Numbered from the stretch's first letter, positions 1 through 9,778 are shown. The stretch is 64,000 nt of DNA from Marilutibacter spongiae (GCF_014145325.1 NZ_JACHTF010000003.1:124001-188000); one strand, 5' to 3'. The notes: generated by a model not told the origin, from the sequence alone. Made by a program: numbers and translations.

Positions 1-1188
1 AGTTACCTGCTCTATACATCGGGCACGACCGGCAAGCCCAAGGGCGTGCAACGCGACGTCGGCGGCTACGCGGTGGCGCTGGCCCTGTCGATGTGGGCGA
101 TCTACGACGTCCGCGCCGGCCAGGTGATGTTCTCCACCTCCGACGTGGGCTGGGCGGTCGGGCATTCCTACAACGTCTACGGTCCCCTCATCGCCGGTGC
201 GACCTCGATCCTCTACGAAGGGCTGCCGACCCACCCCGACCCGGGCGTGTGGTGGTCGATCTGCGAGAAGTACGGCGTGCGCACCATGTTCTCGTCGCCG
301 ACCGGTATCCGCGTACTCAAGAAGCAGGACGCGGCCTGGCTGCGCAAGCACGACCTGTCGGTCCTGCAATGGCTGTTCCTGGCCGGCGAACCGCTGGACG
401 AGCCGACGGCGCACTGGATCACCGAGGGCATCGGCAAGACCATCATCGACAACTACTGGCAGACCGAGACCGGTTGGCCGGTACTGTCGCTGATGCCCGG
501 GGTGGACATGAAGCCGGTCAAGTTCGGCTCGCCCGGGTTGCCGATGCCGGGCTACCGGATCCGCGTGATCGACGAAGGCAGCGGCGAAGACGTCGCGCCG
601 GGCGAGAAGGGCGTGCTGGTGATCGAACCGCCCTTGCCGCCGGGCTGCCTGACCACGGTCTGGGGCGACGATGCTCGGTTCATGGCCAGCTACTTCAGCC
701 ACTTCAAGGAACGTCTCTACAGCTCGCTCGACTGGGCGATCCGCGACGAGGACGGCTACGCCTTCATCCTGGGTCGCACCGACGACGTCATCAACGTCGC
801 CGGGCATCGGCTGGGCACGCGCGAGGTGGAGGAGTCATGCTCGACCCATCCCGATGTCGCCGAGGCCGCGGTGGTGGGCGTCCGGGACGCGCTCAAGGGC
901 CAGGTGCCGGTCGTCTTCGCGACCCTGAAGACCGCGGGCGAGGACGTGGCCGGCACGGCCGAGGCCATCCGCGCGCAGGTCGGCCGGCAATTGGGCGCGA
1001 TCGCGCGGCCCGCCCGCGTCTACGTCGTCGGCGCACTGCCCAAGACGCGCTCGGGCAAGCTGCTCAGGCGCTCGCTGCAGGCGCTGGCGGAGGAACGCGA
1101 TCCGGGCGACCTGTCGACCCTGGACGACCCGGGCGCGCTGGAGGAGGTCCGTCGCGCGCTCGGCCGGGGCGCCGACGCCGGCGGCTGA
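1..1188 (+). CDS. prpE: Propionate--CoA ligase (propionyl-CoA synthetase), 5'-truncated
   Basis: The reading frame is already open at base 1, so the N-terminal third lies outside the window; 395 residues are visible. The AMP-binding signature [11 protein letters not shown] occupies visible residues 5-15 and the C-terminal lid ends with KTRSGK, whose Lys353 matches the adenylation lysine of acyl/acetyl-CoA synthetases. These enzymes make acyl-CoA from a short carboxylate, ATP and CoA. Acetyl- and propionyl-CoA synthetases are hard to separate by eye. Propionate is preferred because prpB and prpC follow on the same strand. The gap to prpB is 113 bp, so the genes may be co-transcribed or prpB may have its own promoter. 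Confidence 0.8.
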   Translation, partial: SYLLYTSGTTGKPKGVQRDVGGYAVALALSMWAIYDVRAGQVMFSTSDVGWAVGHSYNVYGPLIAGATSILYEGLPTHPDPGVWWSICEKYGVRTMFSSPTGIRVLKKQDAAWLRKHDLSVLQWLFLAGEPLDEPTAHWITEGIGKTIIDNYWQTETGWPVLSLMPGVDMKPVKFGSPGLPMPGYRIRVIDEGSGEDVAPGEKGVLVIEPPLPPGCLTTVWGDDARFMASYFSHFKERLYSSLDWAIRDEDGYAFILGRTDDVINVAGHRLGTREVEESCSTHPDVAEAAVVGVRDALKGQVPVVFATLKTAGEDVAGTAEAIRAQVGRQLGAIARPARVYVVGALPKTRSGKLLRRSLQALAEERDPGDLSTLDDPGALEEVRRALGRGADAGG

Positions 1189-1273
1189 GCCGGCGGCCCA
1201 TGGACGCAGCGGGGCGCAGCGGGGCGCGGGGGCGGCAGGCACGACCGGCACGGGCGGGCGCGGCCGCATCGGC

Positions 1274-1279
1274 TAAAAT
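1274..1279 (+). promoter_or_regulatory. Candidate -10 box for prpB
   Basis: TAAAAT lies 22 bp upstream of the chosen prpB ATG, but no convincing -35 hexamer was found. An in-frame ATG at 1278 overlaps this box and is therefore an unlikely start. Confidence 0.35.
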
Positions 1280-1301
1280 GGTGGGCCCACCAGGAGATGC
1301 C

Positions 1302-2189
1302 ATGACCACCGTCAACTCCCGAGGCGCGCGCTTCCGCGCCGCCGTCGCCGAAGAATCCCCGCTGCAGGTGATGGGCGCGATCACCGCCTACGCCGGCCTG
1401 ATGGCCAAGCGCACCGGCTACAAGGCGCTGTACCTGTCAGGCGGCGGCGTCGCCGCCAACTCGCTGGGCATGCCCGACCTGGGCATCAGCACCATGGAAG
1501 ACGTGCTCACCGACGCCCGCCGCATCGTGGATGCCACCGACATGCCGCTGCTGGTCGACATCGACACCGGCTGGGGTGGCGCGTTCAACATCGCGCGCAC
1601 CGTGCGTTCCTTCATCAATGTCGGCGTCGCCGCGGTGCACATGGAGGACCAGGTCGGCCAGAAGCGCTGCGGCCACCGCCCGGGCAAGGAAGTGGTGTCG
1701 CGCGCGGAAATGGTCGACCGCGTCAAGGCTGCCGTGGACGCCCGCACCGACCCCGGCTTCGTGGTCATGGCCCGCACCGACGCCGCGGCGGTGGAGGGCA
1801 TCGACAGTGCCATCGACCGCGCCTGCGCCTACGTCGAGGCCGGCGCCGACATGATCTTCCCCGAAGCGATGAAGACCCTGGAGGACTATCGCCGGTTCAA
1901 GGCGGCGGTGAAGGTGCCGATCCTCGCCAACCTGACCGAGTTCGGCTCCACCCCGTTCTTCACCACCGACGAGTTGCGCGAGGCCGGCGTCGACATCGCC
2001 CTGTACTGCTGCGGCGCCTACCGGGCGATGAACAAGGCGGCCCTGAACTTCTACGAGACCGTTCGCCGCGACGGCACGCAGAAGCACATCATCGACACCC
2101 TGCAGACGCGCGCCGAGCTGTACGACTTCCTTGGTTACCATGCCTACGAGGACAAGCTGGACGCCTTGTTCGCGGACGGCAAGGACTGA
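1302..2189 (+). CDS. prpB: Methylisocitrate lyase
   Basis: A 295-residue protein of the isocitrate lyase/PEP mutase superfamily. It cleaves 2-methylisocitrate to pyruvate and succinate, the last step of the 2-methylcitrate cycle. The signature KRCGH (catalytic Cys) is present, as are the Mg-binding DIDTGWGG region and the lyase C-terminal region. Length equals the usual PrpB size. ATG 1302 was chosen because CAGGAG sits 5 nt upstream; an in-frame ATG at 1278 has no ribosome binding site. It lies between prpE and prpC, all on the same strand. Confidence 0.93.
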   Translation: MTTVNSRGARFRAAVAEESPLQVMGAITAYAGLMAKRTGYKALYLSGGGVAANSLGMPDLGISTMEDVLTDARRIVDATDMPLLVDIDTGWGGAFNIARTVRSFINVGVAAVHMEDQVGQKRCGHRPGKEVVSRAEMVDRVKAAVDARTDPGFVVMARTDAAAVEGIDSAIDRACAYVEAGADMIFPEAMKTLEDYRRFKAAVKVPILANLTEFGSTPFFTTDELREAGVDIALYCCGAYRAMNKAALNFYETVRRDGTQKHIIDTLQTRAELYDFLGYHAYEDKLDALFADGKD

Positions 2190-2468
2190 CATGGTCGGCC
2201 GACGGAGCGAGCAGGCCCTCGCCATGCGAGCCCCCTGTGCCCCCTCCGCCGGCGCGTTCGCTGGCCCGACCGCGTCGCCCCGCGCCGCGGTCGATCGGCC
2301 CTCGTCCAGGACAACGCGGCACGCCGGGGCGGACGGCCAGTTCTACCGGCGCGGAGCGGCTGCCGCCGCCCGCCCTTCACTCCACGACCGGGTGCGCATG
2401 CTTCTTGCCCGCGGGACCGTTCCCGCCGATGCGCATCCGGCACGCACGACACGCCCAGGAGATCCACG

Positions 2469-3623
2469 ATGAGCGACACCGACAAGTCCACCCTGCCCAA
2501 GCCGAAGAAGTCCGTCGCGCTCAGCGGCACGGCGGCGGGCAACACCGCGCTTTGCACCGTCGGCCGCAGCGGCAACGACCTGCACTACCGCGGCTACGAC
2601 ATCCACGACCTGGCCACCCGTGCGACCTTCGAGGAAGTCGCGCACCTGCTGGTGCATGGCGTGCTCCCCACCACGTCGCAGCTGAAGGCCTACCGCGCCA
2701 AGCTCAAGCGTCGCCGCGGCCTGCCCGCCATCGTCCAGGAAGCCCTGGAGCTGGTGCCGGCCAACGCGCACCCGATGGACGTCCTGCGCACCGGCTGCTC
2801 CGTGCTCGGCACCGTGCTGCCCGAGCGCGAGGGGCACCCGGCCGCGGAAGCCCGCGACATCGCCGATACCCTGATCGCCAGCTTCGGCTCGATGCTGCTG
2901 TACTGGTGGCACTTCACCCACAACGGCCGCCGCATCGACGTGGAGACCGACGACGACAGCGTCGCGGCGCACTTCCTGCACCTGCTGCACGGCGAAGCCC
3001 CCAGCGCCCTGCATGCCGATTCGCTGGACAAGTCGCTGATCCTGTACGCCGAGCACGAATTCAACGCGTCGACCTTCACCGCGCGCGTGATCGCGGGCAC
3101 CGGTTCGGACATGCATTCGTGCCTGACCGGCGCGATCGGCGCGTTGCGCGGCCCCAAGCACGGCGGCGCCAACGAAGTGGCGATGGACATCATCAGCCGC
3201 TACAACACCGCCGACGAGGCCGAGGCGGACATTCGTGCGCGGATGGAACGCAAGGAGATCATCATCGGCTTCGGCCACCCGGTCTACACCATCGGCGATC
3301 CGCGCAACCCGATCATCAAGGAGATCAGCCGCAAGCTGTGTACGGAGGGCGGCAACCCGACCCTGTTCGACGTGTCCGAGCGCATCGAGAACCTGATGAT
3401 GGACACCAAGAAGATGTTCCCCAACCTCGACTGGTACAGCGCGTCGGCCTACCACATGATGGGCATCCCGACGGCGATGTTCACGCCGTTGTTCGTCATC
3501 GCCCGCACCACCGGCTGGAGCGCGCACGTGATCGAACAGCGCGAAGATGGCAAGATCATCCGGCCGAGTGCGAACTACACCGGGCCCGAGGATCGCGAGT
3601 ACGTGGCGATCGACAAGCGCTGA
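2469..3623 (+). CDS. prpC: 2-methylcitrate synthase
   Basis: A 384-residue citrate-synthase-family enzyme that condenses propionyl-CoA with oxaloacetate. The citrate-synthase catalytic triad is visible as His in KHGGANE, His in GFGHPVY and Asp in FPNLDWYSA. The length fits PrpC rather than the longer GltA, and the prpE/prpB context supports the assignment. AGGAG lies 8 nt before the ATG. The 279 bp separating it from prpB holds no recognisable gene. No aconitase (acnD/prpD) or prpF follows; the unit ends at a strong terminator. Confidence 0.93.
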   Translation: MSDTDKSTLPKPKKSVALSGTAAGNTALCTVGRSGNDLHYRGYDIHDLATRATFEEVAHLLVHGVLPTTSQLKAYRAKLKRRRGLPAIVQEALELVPANAHPMDVLRTGCSVLGTVLPEREGHPAAEARDIADTLIASFGSMLLYWWHFTHNGRRIDVETDDDSVAAHFLHLLHGEAPSALHADSLDKSLILYAEHEFNASTFTARVIAGTGSDMHSCLTGAIGALRGPKHGGANEVAMDIISRYNTADEAEADIRARMERKEIIIGFGHPVYTIGDPRNPIIKEISRKLCTEGGNPTLFDVSERIENLMMDTKKMFPNLDWYSASAYHMMGIPTAMFTPLFVIARTTGWSAHVIEQREDGKIIRPSANYTGPEDREYVAIDKR

Positions 3624-3650
3624 CCGCGTCGCCGGTTGGCGCGCGTCGCG

Positions 3651-3678
3651 AAAAAGGCCCGGGAATCCGGGCCTTTTT
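3651..3678 (+). terminator. Rho-independent terminator after prpC
   Basis: A 12-bp perfect stem (AAAAAGGCCCGG pairing with CCGGGCCTTTTT) encloses a GAAT loop and ends in a T run, 27 bp after the prpC stop. It could work in both directions. Confidence 0.9.
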
Positions 3679-3733
3679 CATTGCCCCAGCAGTGCGAGGT
3701 GACGCACTGTACGAGGACTGGCCGACCAACATC

Positions 3734-4180
3734 ATGATCGCGTGCGCCACCGTGGCCGCGGTGGGCCTGGTGATCGTCCTTCACTACGAAGTGCTCAGCC
3801 GCATCGTCGACCACAACCGGCACCATGCCGAGGGCGCCGGTCGCCGGCGCCTGGTCGCGGTCAACCTGTGGCTGCTGGCGCTGCACACGGTCGAGATCTG
3901 GATCTTCGGCGCCACCTACTACCTGCTGCTCAATCTCGCCGACGTCGGCGGCGTCCAGGGCATGCACGCGCACAGCATGCTCGACTCGGTCTACTTCTCG
4001 GCGATGGTCTATACCACCGTGGGCTTCGGCGACATGATCCCGGTCGGACCGATCCGCCTGCTGGCCGGGACCGAGGCGCTGGTGGGTCTCATGCTGATCA
4101 CCTGGTCGGCATCCTTCACCTACCTGGAAATGACCCGGTACTGGAAAGAACGCCACGGCCTGGGGGGTGGGCAGGGTTGA
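3734..4180 (+). CDS. Two-TM potassium channel (Ion_trans_2 family)
   Basis: A 148-residue inner-membrane protein. A TM helix at residues 2-18 is followed by a charged loop, a second hydrophobic stretch near 38-57, a pore region with the K+ filter TTVGFGD at 94-100, and a last TM near 110-130. There is no cytoplasmic regulatory domain, so it resembles small xanthomonad ion-channel proteins of unknown physiology. The frame stays open far upstream, through the prpC terminator, so the start is uncertain. ATG 3734 is placed at the first TM; GTG 3692 is the alternative, and neither has a good ribosome binding site. Confidence 0.75.
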   Translation: MIACATVAAVGLVIVLHYEVLSRIVDHNRHHAEGAGRRRLVAVNLWLLALHTVEIWIFGATYYLLLNLADVGGVQGMHAHSMLDSVYFSAMVYTTVGFGDMIPVGPIRLLAGTEALVGLMLITWSASFTYLEMTRYWKERHGLGGGQG

Positions 4181-4205
4181 ACCCCGCCCGGGGCTGGCCG
4201 AGCGC

Positions 4206-4817
4206 CTAGTCCAGGCCTTCGACGGCGAGCGCGGCGCGCACGCCCGGATCGGCCTCCATGCGCTGCCTGAAGGCCTCCAGGTGCTCCAGGCCGGACAGGT
4301 CGACCTTCAGGCCGGTTGCCCAGCGCAGGGTCACGTAGAAGTAGGGGTCGGCGTAGCTGCGGAAGCCGGCCAGCCACTGCCGGTCGGCCAGGCGCTGGTC
4401 GGCGGTTTCGAACAGCCCGCGCAGGCGCTTGTGCGCGGCCTCGCGCAGCGCCGGGTACTGCGACTCGTCGGCGATGAAGGCGGCCGGGCCGAACAGGGGC
4501 TTGAAGGCGGGGTGCAGGTCGGAGTTGACGAAGGCCAGCCAGCGGTTGGCCTCCGCGCGCTGGCGGGCGCTGCCGTCGCCGGACAGGCCCGCTTCGGGGT
4601 AGCTGTCGGCGATGTAGCCCATGATCGCGGCGTTCTGGGTGAGGGTGAAGTCGCCGTCGGTGATCGCCGGCACCGCGCCGGTGGGATTGATCGCCCGGTA
4701 GGCGGGGGCCTGCATCGACGCCTTGTCCATCACCTCGACCTCGAACGGCTGGCCCGTCCATTGCAGCGCGATGTGGTCGGCGGTCGAACACGCGCCGGGC
4801 TTGCTGTAGAGCTTCAT
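4206..4817 (-). CDS. Glutathione S-transferase family protein
   Basis: A 203-residue cytosolic GST. The N-terminal thioredoxin-like domain begins MKLYSKPGAC, with Cys10 and Ser11 in the position used by beta-class bacterial GSTs. The cis-Pro of the glutathione site (AVPAI) and the Glu/Asn substrate region (LTQNAAIM) follow, and an alpha-helical C-terminal domain runs from about residue 87. AGGAGG lies 5 nt upstream of the start. Substrate unknown. It is transcribed alone, convergent with the channel gene. Confidence 0.88.
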   Translation of the reverse strand: MKLYSKPGACSTADHIALQWTGQPFEVEVMDKASMQAPAYRAINPTGAVPAITDGDFTLTQNAAIMGYIADSYPEAGLSGDGSARQRAEANRWLAFVNSDLHPAFKPLFGPAAFIADESQYPALREAAHKRLRGLFETADQRLADRQWLAGFRSYADPYFYVTLRWATGLKVDLSGLEHLEAFRQRMEADPGVRAALAVEGLD

Positions 4818-4905
4818 GCGGCCTCCTGGGGCTGGAACGGAAAACGGGTCGGCGACTATCGCCGACCCGTCGGGTCATTCTCAACGGCAGGGATGCAACA
4901 CAGCG

Positions 4906-5385
4906 TCACGACGCCGGCTGCACGGGCTCCGGCTTGCGCGGCTTGAGGGTCTGCACCTTCAGGAAGGTGTGGTCGCCGATCTTGGCCACCTGGTAGGCAT
5001 TGCGCCAGCTCGGGCTGGCGATGCTCGCGGCCAGGAAATGGCTGGCGCCGGGAACGATCTCCTTGCGCTCGCCGACCGGCAGCGCCCAGTTGCGCTCGGC
5101 TTCCAGGGCGACGCTCACCGCCTCGCCCCAGGCATCGACGTTGCTCAGGCGGGTGTTGGGCGACACGATGGTCGGCGCGAACTGCTTGCGGGCGGTGACC
5201 ACGGAGCAGACATCGTCGCCCCAGAGGCCGCTGTCGCGGCGGCGCAGGGCGACTTCGGCGACGGCCTGCTGGCCCTGGACGGACTGGTCGCGGGCCTCGA
5301 GGTAAAGCGTGGTGCTGAGACAGAGTGAATCTGCGGCGTTGGGCGGCAATACCGATGCCAACCAGAGGATCCATGCCAACTTCAT
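4906..5385 (-). CDS. SleB/CwlJ-like cell wall hydrolase
   Basis: A 159-residue exported protein. A short signal peptide (MKLAWILWLASVLPPNAA) precedes a Hydrolase_2 domain with CLSTTLYLEARDQ, GQQAVAEV, the catalytic-type Glu in the LEAR segment, QFAPT, and the C-terminal HFLA and YQVAKIGDHTF motifs. Members cut peptidoglycan (amidase or lytic activity) and occur in many non-sporing proteobacteria. The frame is open to 5670, but the start is placed at 5385: it has GGAG 6 nt upstream, begins with a signal peptide, and the extra upstream residues look random. Confidence 0.8.
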   Translation of the reverse strand: MKLAWILWLASVLPPNAADSLCLSTTLYLEARDQSVQGQQAVAEVALRRRDSGLWGDDVCSVVTARKQFAPTIVSPNTRLSNVDAWGEAVSVALEAERNWALPVGERKEIVPGASHFLAASIASPSWRNAYQVAKIGDHTFLKVQTLKPRKPEPVQPAS

Positions 5386-5829
5386 GTGAACTCCAACTTC
5401 GTTGCGTCGGACCGCACTCCAGCGTCCACCCGGAAAGGGCGGTGAAGCAGGGACTGGCCGACATGGCGTTTTTCTAAGCGGGGCGGTGCTGCCTGCCGCG
5501 CTTGGTGCGGGAATCGCATTACTGGAGGGCGGCGGCTCTGTGGCGCGCTTTGCCCCGATCACCGAGCCGCAGGATCGCGGGGCGGTGAGGGTGGCCGCGG
5601 GATGGGCGGCTGCAAAAGTTGGCGCAAGGTAGCCGCCGCTTATTAAACACAAGCTGAATAGCGTGCCCAAGTCCCGGATTCAATTCGGTTTATTTTTCGC
5701 TCAGATAATGCACAAAGCCTTGTACCGCAAGGCTTTGGAAGGGGCGGCGAGGGGCCGCCCAATGCTGAACGCACCGGTTTTGTATTAGGAAAAGCTCGAC
5801 GACGCGCGCCGCAGTTTGCGTGACTGGCG
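5386..5829. other. Intergenic region between the SleB-like gene and fadH
   Basis: No gene is seen. The left part probably carries the SleB-like gene promoter. The AT-rich stretch around 5640-5710 and the hairpin at 5714-5736 are the only notable elements. Confidence 0.5.
5714..5736 (-). terminator. Probable terminator of fadH
   Basis: AAAGCCTTG and CAAGGCTTT form a 9-bp stem with a 5-nt loop, about 95 bp beyond the fadH stop. Reading in the fadH direction it is followed by TTTGTGCATTAT, a weak T-rich tail. Confidence 0.55.
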
Positions 5830-7881
5830 TCACATGCTGGCAGCCAGCCGGCTGCCCTGGGCGATCGCGCGCTTGGCGTCGAGCTCGGCGGCGACGTCCG
5901 CGCCCCCGATCACATGCACCTCGATCGAGGCGGGCAACGCGTCGGCCAGCGGCTTGAAGGGTTCCTGTCCGGCGCAGACCACCACGTGGTCGACCGGGAG
6001 CACCTGCTCGACGCCTTCGATGCGCACGCGAAGGCCCGCGTCGTCCACGCCCAGGTACTCCACGCCACCGAGCATCCTGACCTGTCGCGACTTCAGCGTC
6101 GCGCGGTGGATCCATCCCGTGGTCTTGCCCAGTCGCCGGCCCGGCTTGCCGGGGCTGCGCTGCAGCAGCCATACCTCGCGCGCCGGCGGTTCCGGGCGCG
6201 GCGCGACCAGGCCGCCGCGATTGTCCCCGTAGGCCAGGTCCACGCCCCACTCGGCACGCCAGGCCTTGGCGTTGAGGCTGGGCGACCCGCCTTCCTGCAC
6301 GAGGTACTCGGCGACGTCGAAACCGATGCCACCGGCGCCGATGATCGCCACCCGACGCCCGGGCACGACCCGACCGGTGAGCACATCCAGGTAGCTGACG
6401 ACGCGCGGATCGTCGGCGCCGGGGAAGTCGACTTCGCGCGGCTTGATGCCAGTGGCCAGTACGACCGCGTCGAAGCCCGACAGCGCGTCGGCGTCGGCGC
6501 GGGTGCGCAGCCGCAGTTCCACGCCGGTCTGCTCGATGCGGCGCGCGAAGTAGCGCAAGGTCTCGTGGAACTCTTCCTTGCCGGGAATGCGCTTGGCCAG
6601 GTTGAACTGGCCCCCGATCTCGTCGTGCGCGTCGAACAGTACGACGCGGTGCCCGCGCTCGCCGGCAACCGTCGCGCAGGCCAGGCCCGCCGGCCCGGCG
6701 CCGACCACGGCGATGCGCCGCGGCGTCGTGGTGGCGGTGTAGTTCAGCTCGGTCTCGGCGCAGGCGCGCGGATTGACCAGGCAACTGGCATGCCGGTTCT
6801 GGAATACGTGGTCCAGGCAGGCCTGGTTGCAGGCGATGCAGGTGTTGATGTCGTCCGCGCGCTGCGCGTGGGCCTTGGCGACCCAGGCCGGATCGGCCAG
6901 CAGTGGACGTGCCATCGACACCATGTCGGCCTCGCCGCGGGCGAGGATCGCCTCGGCGACGTCGGGCATGTTGATGCGGTTGGTGGTGACCAGCGGCAGC
7001 GACACGTGCGGCTTGAGACGCCCGGTGATGCCGGTGAACGCGGCGCGCGGCACCGACGTCGAGATCGTCGGCACGCGCGCTTCGTGCCAGCCGATGCCGG
7101 TGTTGATGAGCGTCGCGCCGGCCGCTTCGATCGCCTGCGCCTGTTGCACCACTTCGTCCCAGGCCAGGCCGTTGTCGACTAGGTCGAGCATCGACAGCCG
7201 GTAGACGATGATGAAGTCGTGTCCGCAGGCCTCGCGGATGCGGCGGACGATCTCGACCGCGAAGCGCATGCGCCGGGTGGCGTCGCCACCCCATGCATCG
7301 TTGCGCTTGTTGGTGCGCGGTGCGGTGAACTGGTTGAGCAGGTAGCCCTCCGAACCCATCACCTCGACCCCGTCGTAGCCACCCTCGCGGGCAAGCTGGG
7401 CCGTGCGCACGAAGGCGGCGATCTGGCGCTCGATCCCGCGCGCGGAGAGGGCGCGCGGGGTGAAGGGATTGATGGGGGCCTTGAGCCGGGAAGGCGCGAC
7501 CTGCAGCGGGTGGTAGCCGTACCGCCCGGAATGCAGGATCTGCAGGCAGATGCGGCTGCCGTGCGCATGCACGGCCTGGGTGACCTGGCGGTGCTTGCGC
7601 ACTTCCCAGGGCCAGCGCAGCGTGCCGCCGAAGGGCTTGAGCCAACCGACGATGTTGGGCGAGAAGCCGCCGGTGACGATCAGGCCGACCCCGCCGGCGG
7701 CGCGCTCGCCGAAGTAGGCCGCCAGCTTCGGGAAGTCCGCGGCCTTGTCTTCCAGTCCCGTGTGCATGGACCCCATCAGGACGCGGTTGGGCAGGGTGCA
7801 GAAGCCCAGGTCGAGCGACTGCAGGAGGTGCGGGTAGAGCGGGTGGGGCGCGCTCGCGGCTGCGGGGCTGGCGGTCGTCAT
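5830..7881 (-). CDS. fadH: 2,4-dienoyl-CoA reductase (NADPH), FMN/FAD/4Fe-4S type
   Basis: A 683-residue enzyme close to E. coli FadH (about 670). The N-terminal old-yellow-enzyme TIM barrel (residues 15-340) binds FMN. A Cys cluster, C348-X2-C351-X3-C355-X11-C367, matches the family 4Fe-4S ligands. The GAGPAGLACA fold binds FAD and a second GAGGIGFDVAE fold binds NADPH. It removes double bonds at even positions during beta-oxidation of unsaturated fatty acids. The frame is open upstream to 8094, but MTTASPAAASAP at 7881 matches the expected N-terminus and length. The gene is monocistronic. Confidence 0.92.
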   Translation of the reverse strand: MTTASPAAASAPHPLYPHLLQSLDLGFCTLPNRVLMGSMHTGLEDKAADFPKLAAYFGERAAGGVGLIVTGGFSPNIVGWLKPFGGTLRWPWEVRKHRQVTQAVHAHGSRICLQILHSGRYGYHPLQVAPSRLKAPINPFTPRALSARGIERQIAAFVRTAQLAREGGYDGVEVMGSEGYLLNQFTAPRTNKRNDAWGGDATRRMRFAVEIVRRIREACGHDFIIVYRLSMLDLVDNGLAWDEVVQQAQAIEAAGATLINTGIGWHEARVPTISTSVPRAAFTGITGRLKPHVSLPLVTTNRINMPDVAEAILARGEADMVSMARPLLADPAWVAKAHAQRADDINTCIACNQACLDHVFQNRHASCLVNPRACAETELNYTATTTPRRIAVVGAGPAGLACATVAGERGHRVVLFDAHDEIGGQFNLAKRIPGKEEFHETLRYFARRIEQTGVELRLRTRADADALSGFDAVVLATGIKPREVDFPGADDPRVVSYLDVLTGRVVPGRRVAIIGAGGIGFDVAEYLVQEGGSPSLNAKAWRAEWGVDLAYGDNRGGLVAPRPEPPAREVWLLQRSPGKPGRRLGKTTGWIHRATLKSRQVRMLGGVEYLGVDDAGLRVRIEGVEQVLPVDHVVVCAGQEPFKPLADALPASIEVHVIGGADVAAELDAKRAIAQGSRLAASM

Positions 7882-8101
7882 CGGGATACGCTTGCGTATG
7901 GAAGGGGCACGATGCCGTGCTTCGACGGTCAATACAACTGCCCGGCCGAAGCGGGACGGGCGGGGCCCAGTGTGCCGCTTGAAGGCGCCGCGCGGGAGCG
8001 CCATGGGCGACCCGCCCGAACAGAGCAGGCGTGGGACTGCGCTGAAGGATACGTCGGCCCGGTGCGCGCACATATCCCCGCGTGACTTAATCAAGCACTC
8101 A

Positions 8102-8137
8102 CCCGGGAATATCGCCCGGCGGGTTCCCCGGGAATAT
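8102..8137. repeat. Direct repeat CCCGGGAATAT, 25-bp period
   Basis: Two identical 11-mers start at 8102 and 8127. They lie 220-250 bp upstream of fadH and about 380 bp upstream of ompA1. They may be a tandem binding site; function unknown. Confidence 0.45.
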
Positions 8138-8330
8138 GCCCGACGCGTCCAGTTGCGCCGGAACCGGTCCCGCGTCGTACGGCATCCAAGCGCGGAGGGG
8201 CAGAGATGGTCGGCGCGCCGACAGCTTCCGACGACCGGTCGCGCCGCCCCGGCGGATACCGGCGCGAAGCGCGTAAGCCTTGCAGGACAGGCGCTGCATG
8301 CTCTTCTTTGCGATCGTCAATGCGCGTTTT

Positions 8331-8360
8331 CCTGAATGGAGAATGAGCCGAAAATTCAGG
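8331..8360. repeat. Inverted repeat CCTGAAT...ATTCAGG upstream of ompA1
   Basis: Two 7-bp arms separated by 16 nt, followed by a short T run. It could be an operator or a weak hairpin. Confidence 0.4.
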
Positions 8361-8518
8361 CGCGGTTTTTCTATCGATTGTTAGTCGCTCGTTAACATGG
8401 CTTTCACGGCCCCGCGAATAACCTGCGCGTCGATGGCGTTCACCACGGACGTTCGTCCCCACGGCATGGATCCTCGCAGACGCGTGTTTCCACTATTTAT
8501 TGACTTCAGGAGCTACAT

Positions 8519-9628
8519 ATGAATAAGAAACTCCTCTGCGCCGCCCTGCTGGGTGGACTGGGTCTGGCCCAGGCGGCCAGCGCGCAGGAATTCGACGATC
8601 GCTGGTACATCACCGGCGCTGCGGGCTTCAACCTGCAGGACAACGATCGCGAAACCCGCAATGCTCCGTTTGTCAGCCTCGGCCTGGGCAAGTTCGTGTC
8701 GCCCAACTGGTCCATCGACGGCGAGCTCAACTACCAGAACCCGAACTGGGACTACAACCAGGACCTGAACTGGAGCCAGTACGGCATCTCGTTCGACGCG
8801 CGCTACCACTTCATCGAGGAAGGCCGCGGCTGGAACCCCTACGTGCTGATGGGCCTGGGCTACCAGCGCGAGGAGATCGAGCTCGACAACTTCCCGAACC
8901 CCGACTCCCCGTACGAGGAAGAGGAAGGCGGCGCCGCCCTCAAGTTGGGTGCCGGTATCCAGGGCAACGCGGGCCGTGCGCGCCTGCGCGCCGAAGTCGC
9001 CTATCGCGCCGTCGGCATCAACGACACCCGCGCGCAGCTCTTCAACGACGACCCGCCGCCGGAGCGCAACGACGGTGAAGACTGGTACGGCGACGTGCTG
9101 GCCTCGATCGGCGTCGTGATCCCGCTGGGTCCCGAGCCCGTGGAAGCCCCGCCGCCGGCCCCCGTGCCGAGCTGCGCCGACATGGACGACGACGGCGACG
9201 GCGTGAACAACTGCGACGACAAGTGCCCGGGTTCGCAGGCTGGCCAGACCATCGGTCCGGACGGCTGCCCGGTGCCGGTCACCATCGACCTGAAGGGCGT
9301 GAACTTCGACTTCGACAAGTCGACGCTGCGTCCGGACGCGGTGGCGATCCTGTCGGAGGCGACGGAGATCCTGAAGCGTTATCCGGAGCTGCGCGTCGAA
9401 GTGGCCGGTCACACCGACCTGTGCGGTTCGGACGCGTACAACCAGGGCCTGTCGGAGCGCCGTGCGACCGCGGTGTACGACTACCTGAGCAGCAACGGCA
9501 TCGACGCCTCGCGCATGGTGGGTCCGATCGGTTACGGCGAGAGCCGTCCGCTGGAGCCGACCGAGCAGACCCTGCCGGGCTGCAAGAGCGAGACCAACCG
9601 TCGCACCGAGCTGAACGTGCAGAACTGA
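8519..9628 (+). CDS. OmpA-family outer membrane protein (first copy)
   Basis: A 369-residue precursor. The signal peptide is cut near ASA-QEF (residue 22). An eight-strand OmpA-like barrel spans about 23-205, a Pro-rich hinge follows, then a thrombospondin-type-3-like acidic Ca-binding repeat (DMDDDGDGVNNCDDKC at 221-236) with paired cysteines. A peptidoglycan-binding OmpA domain (about 255-365) carries FDFDKSTLRPDA and the AGHTDLCGS...NQGLSERRA signature. It tethers the outer membrane to the wall. AGGAG lies 5-9 nt upstream of ATG. Its 3' end is almost identical to that of the next gene. Confidence 0.9.
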   Translation: MNKKLLCAALLGGLGLAQAASAQEFDDRWYITGAAGFNLQDNDRETRNAPFVSLGLGKFVSPNWSIDGELNYQNPNWDYNQDLNWSQYGISFDARYHFIEEGRGWNPYVLMGLGYQREEIELDNFPNPDSPYEEEEGGAALKLGAGIQGNAGRARLRAEVAYRAVGINDTRAQLFNDDPPPERNDGEDWYGDVLASIGVVIPLGPEPVEAPPPAPVPSCADMDDDGDGVNNCDDKCPGSQAGQTIGPDGCPVPVTIDLKGVNFDFDKSTLRPDAVAILSEATEILKRYPELRVEVAGHTDLCGSDAYNQGLSERRATAVYDYLSSNGIDASRMVGPIGYGESRPLEPTEQTLPGCKSETNRRTELNVQN

Positions 9629-9681
9629 TCCATGCAAGGCGGGCTTCGCGGCCCGCCCCATGGTTCCTGGAAACCCGGCCT
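9172..9681 (+). repeat. 510-bp near-identical repeat, copy 1 (3' end of ompA1)
   Basis: Aligned by eye with 10544-11053 (offset 1372): only one difference was found (C at 9412, T at 10784). It covers the Ca-binding repeat, the OmpA domain, the stop codon and the first arm of the terminator. The 5' halves of the two genes are clearly diverged. Confidence 0.93.
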
Positions 9682-9694
9682 TGCGGCCGGGTTT
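9671..9694 (+). terminator. Terminator of the first ompA
   Basis: AAACCCGGCC and GGCCGGGTTT form a 10-bp stem with a TTGC loop, followed by CCTCGTTT. A second GC-rich hairpin (GGCGGGCTTCGCGGCCCGCC) lies just upstream. Confidence 0.85.
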
Positions 9695-9778
9695 CCTCGT
9701 TTGGAAGCCCCTTGCGGCAGGGCCGGTGGAAGAACGCCAACACGGCGTTAACCGGTTTTAACATTTGCGTTGACAGTG

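Larger units (their letters stand above)
7882..8518. other. Divergent intergenic region fadH / ompA1
   Basis: 637 bp without a supportable gene. It holds an 11-bp direct repeat (8102 and 8127) and an inverted repeat (8331-8360), and becomes AT-richer from about 8330, which probably marks the promoter zone of the porin gene. No -35/-10 pair could be fixed with confidence. Confidence 0.5.

Noticed and set aside
5386-5670. N-terminal extension of the SleB-like protein.
   Set aside because: It would bury the signal peptide; the ATG at 5385 has a ribosome binding site and the added residues look random.
9770-9775. TTGACA as a -35 box for ompA2.
   Set aside because: No acceptable -10 occurs 16-18 bp downstream; the TATGAT at 9779 is too close. 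Only the -10 is reported.
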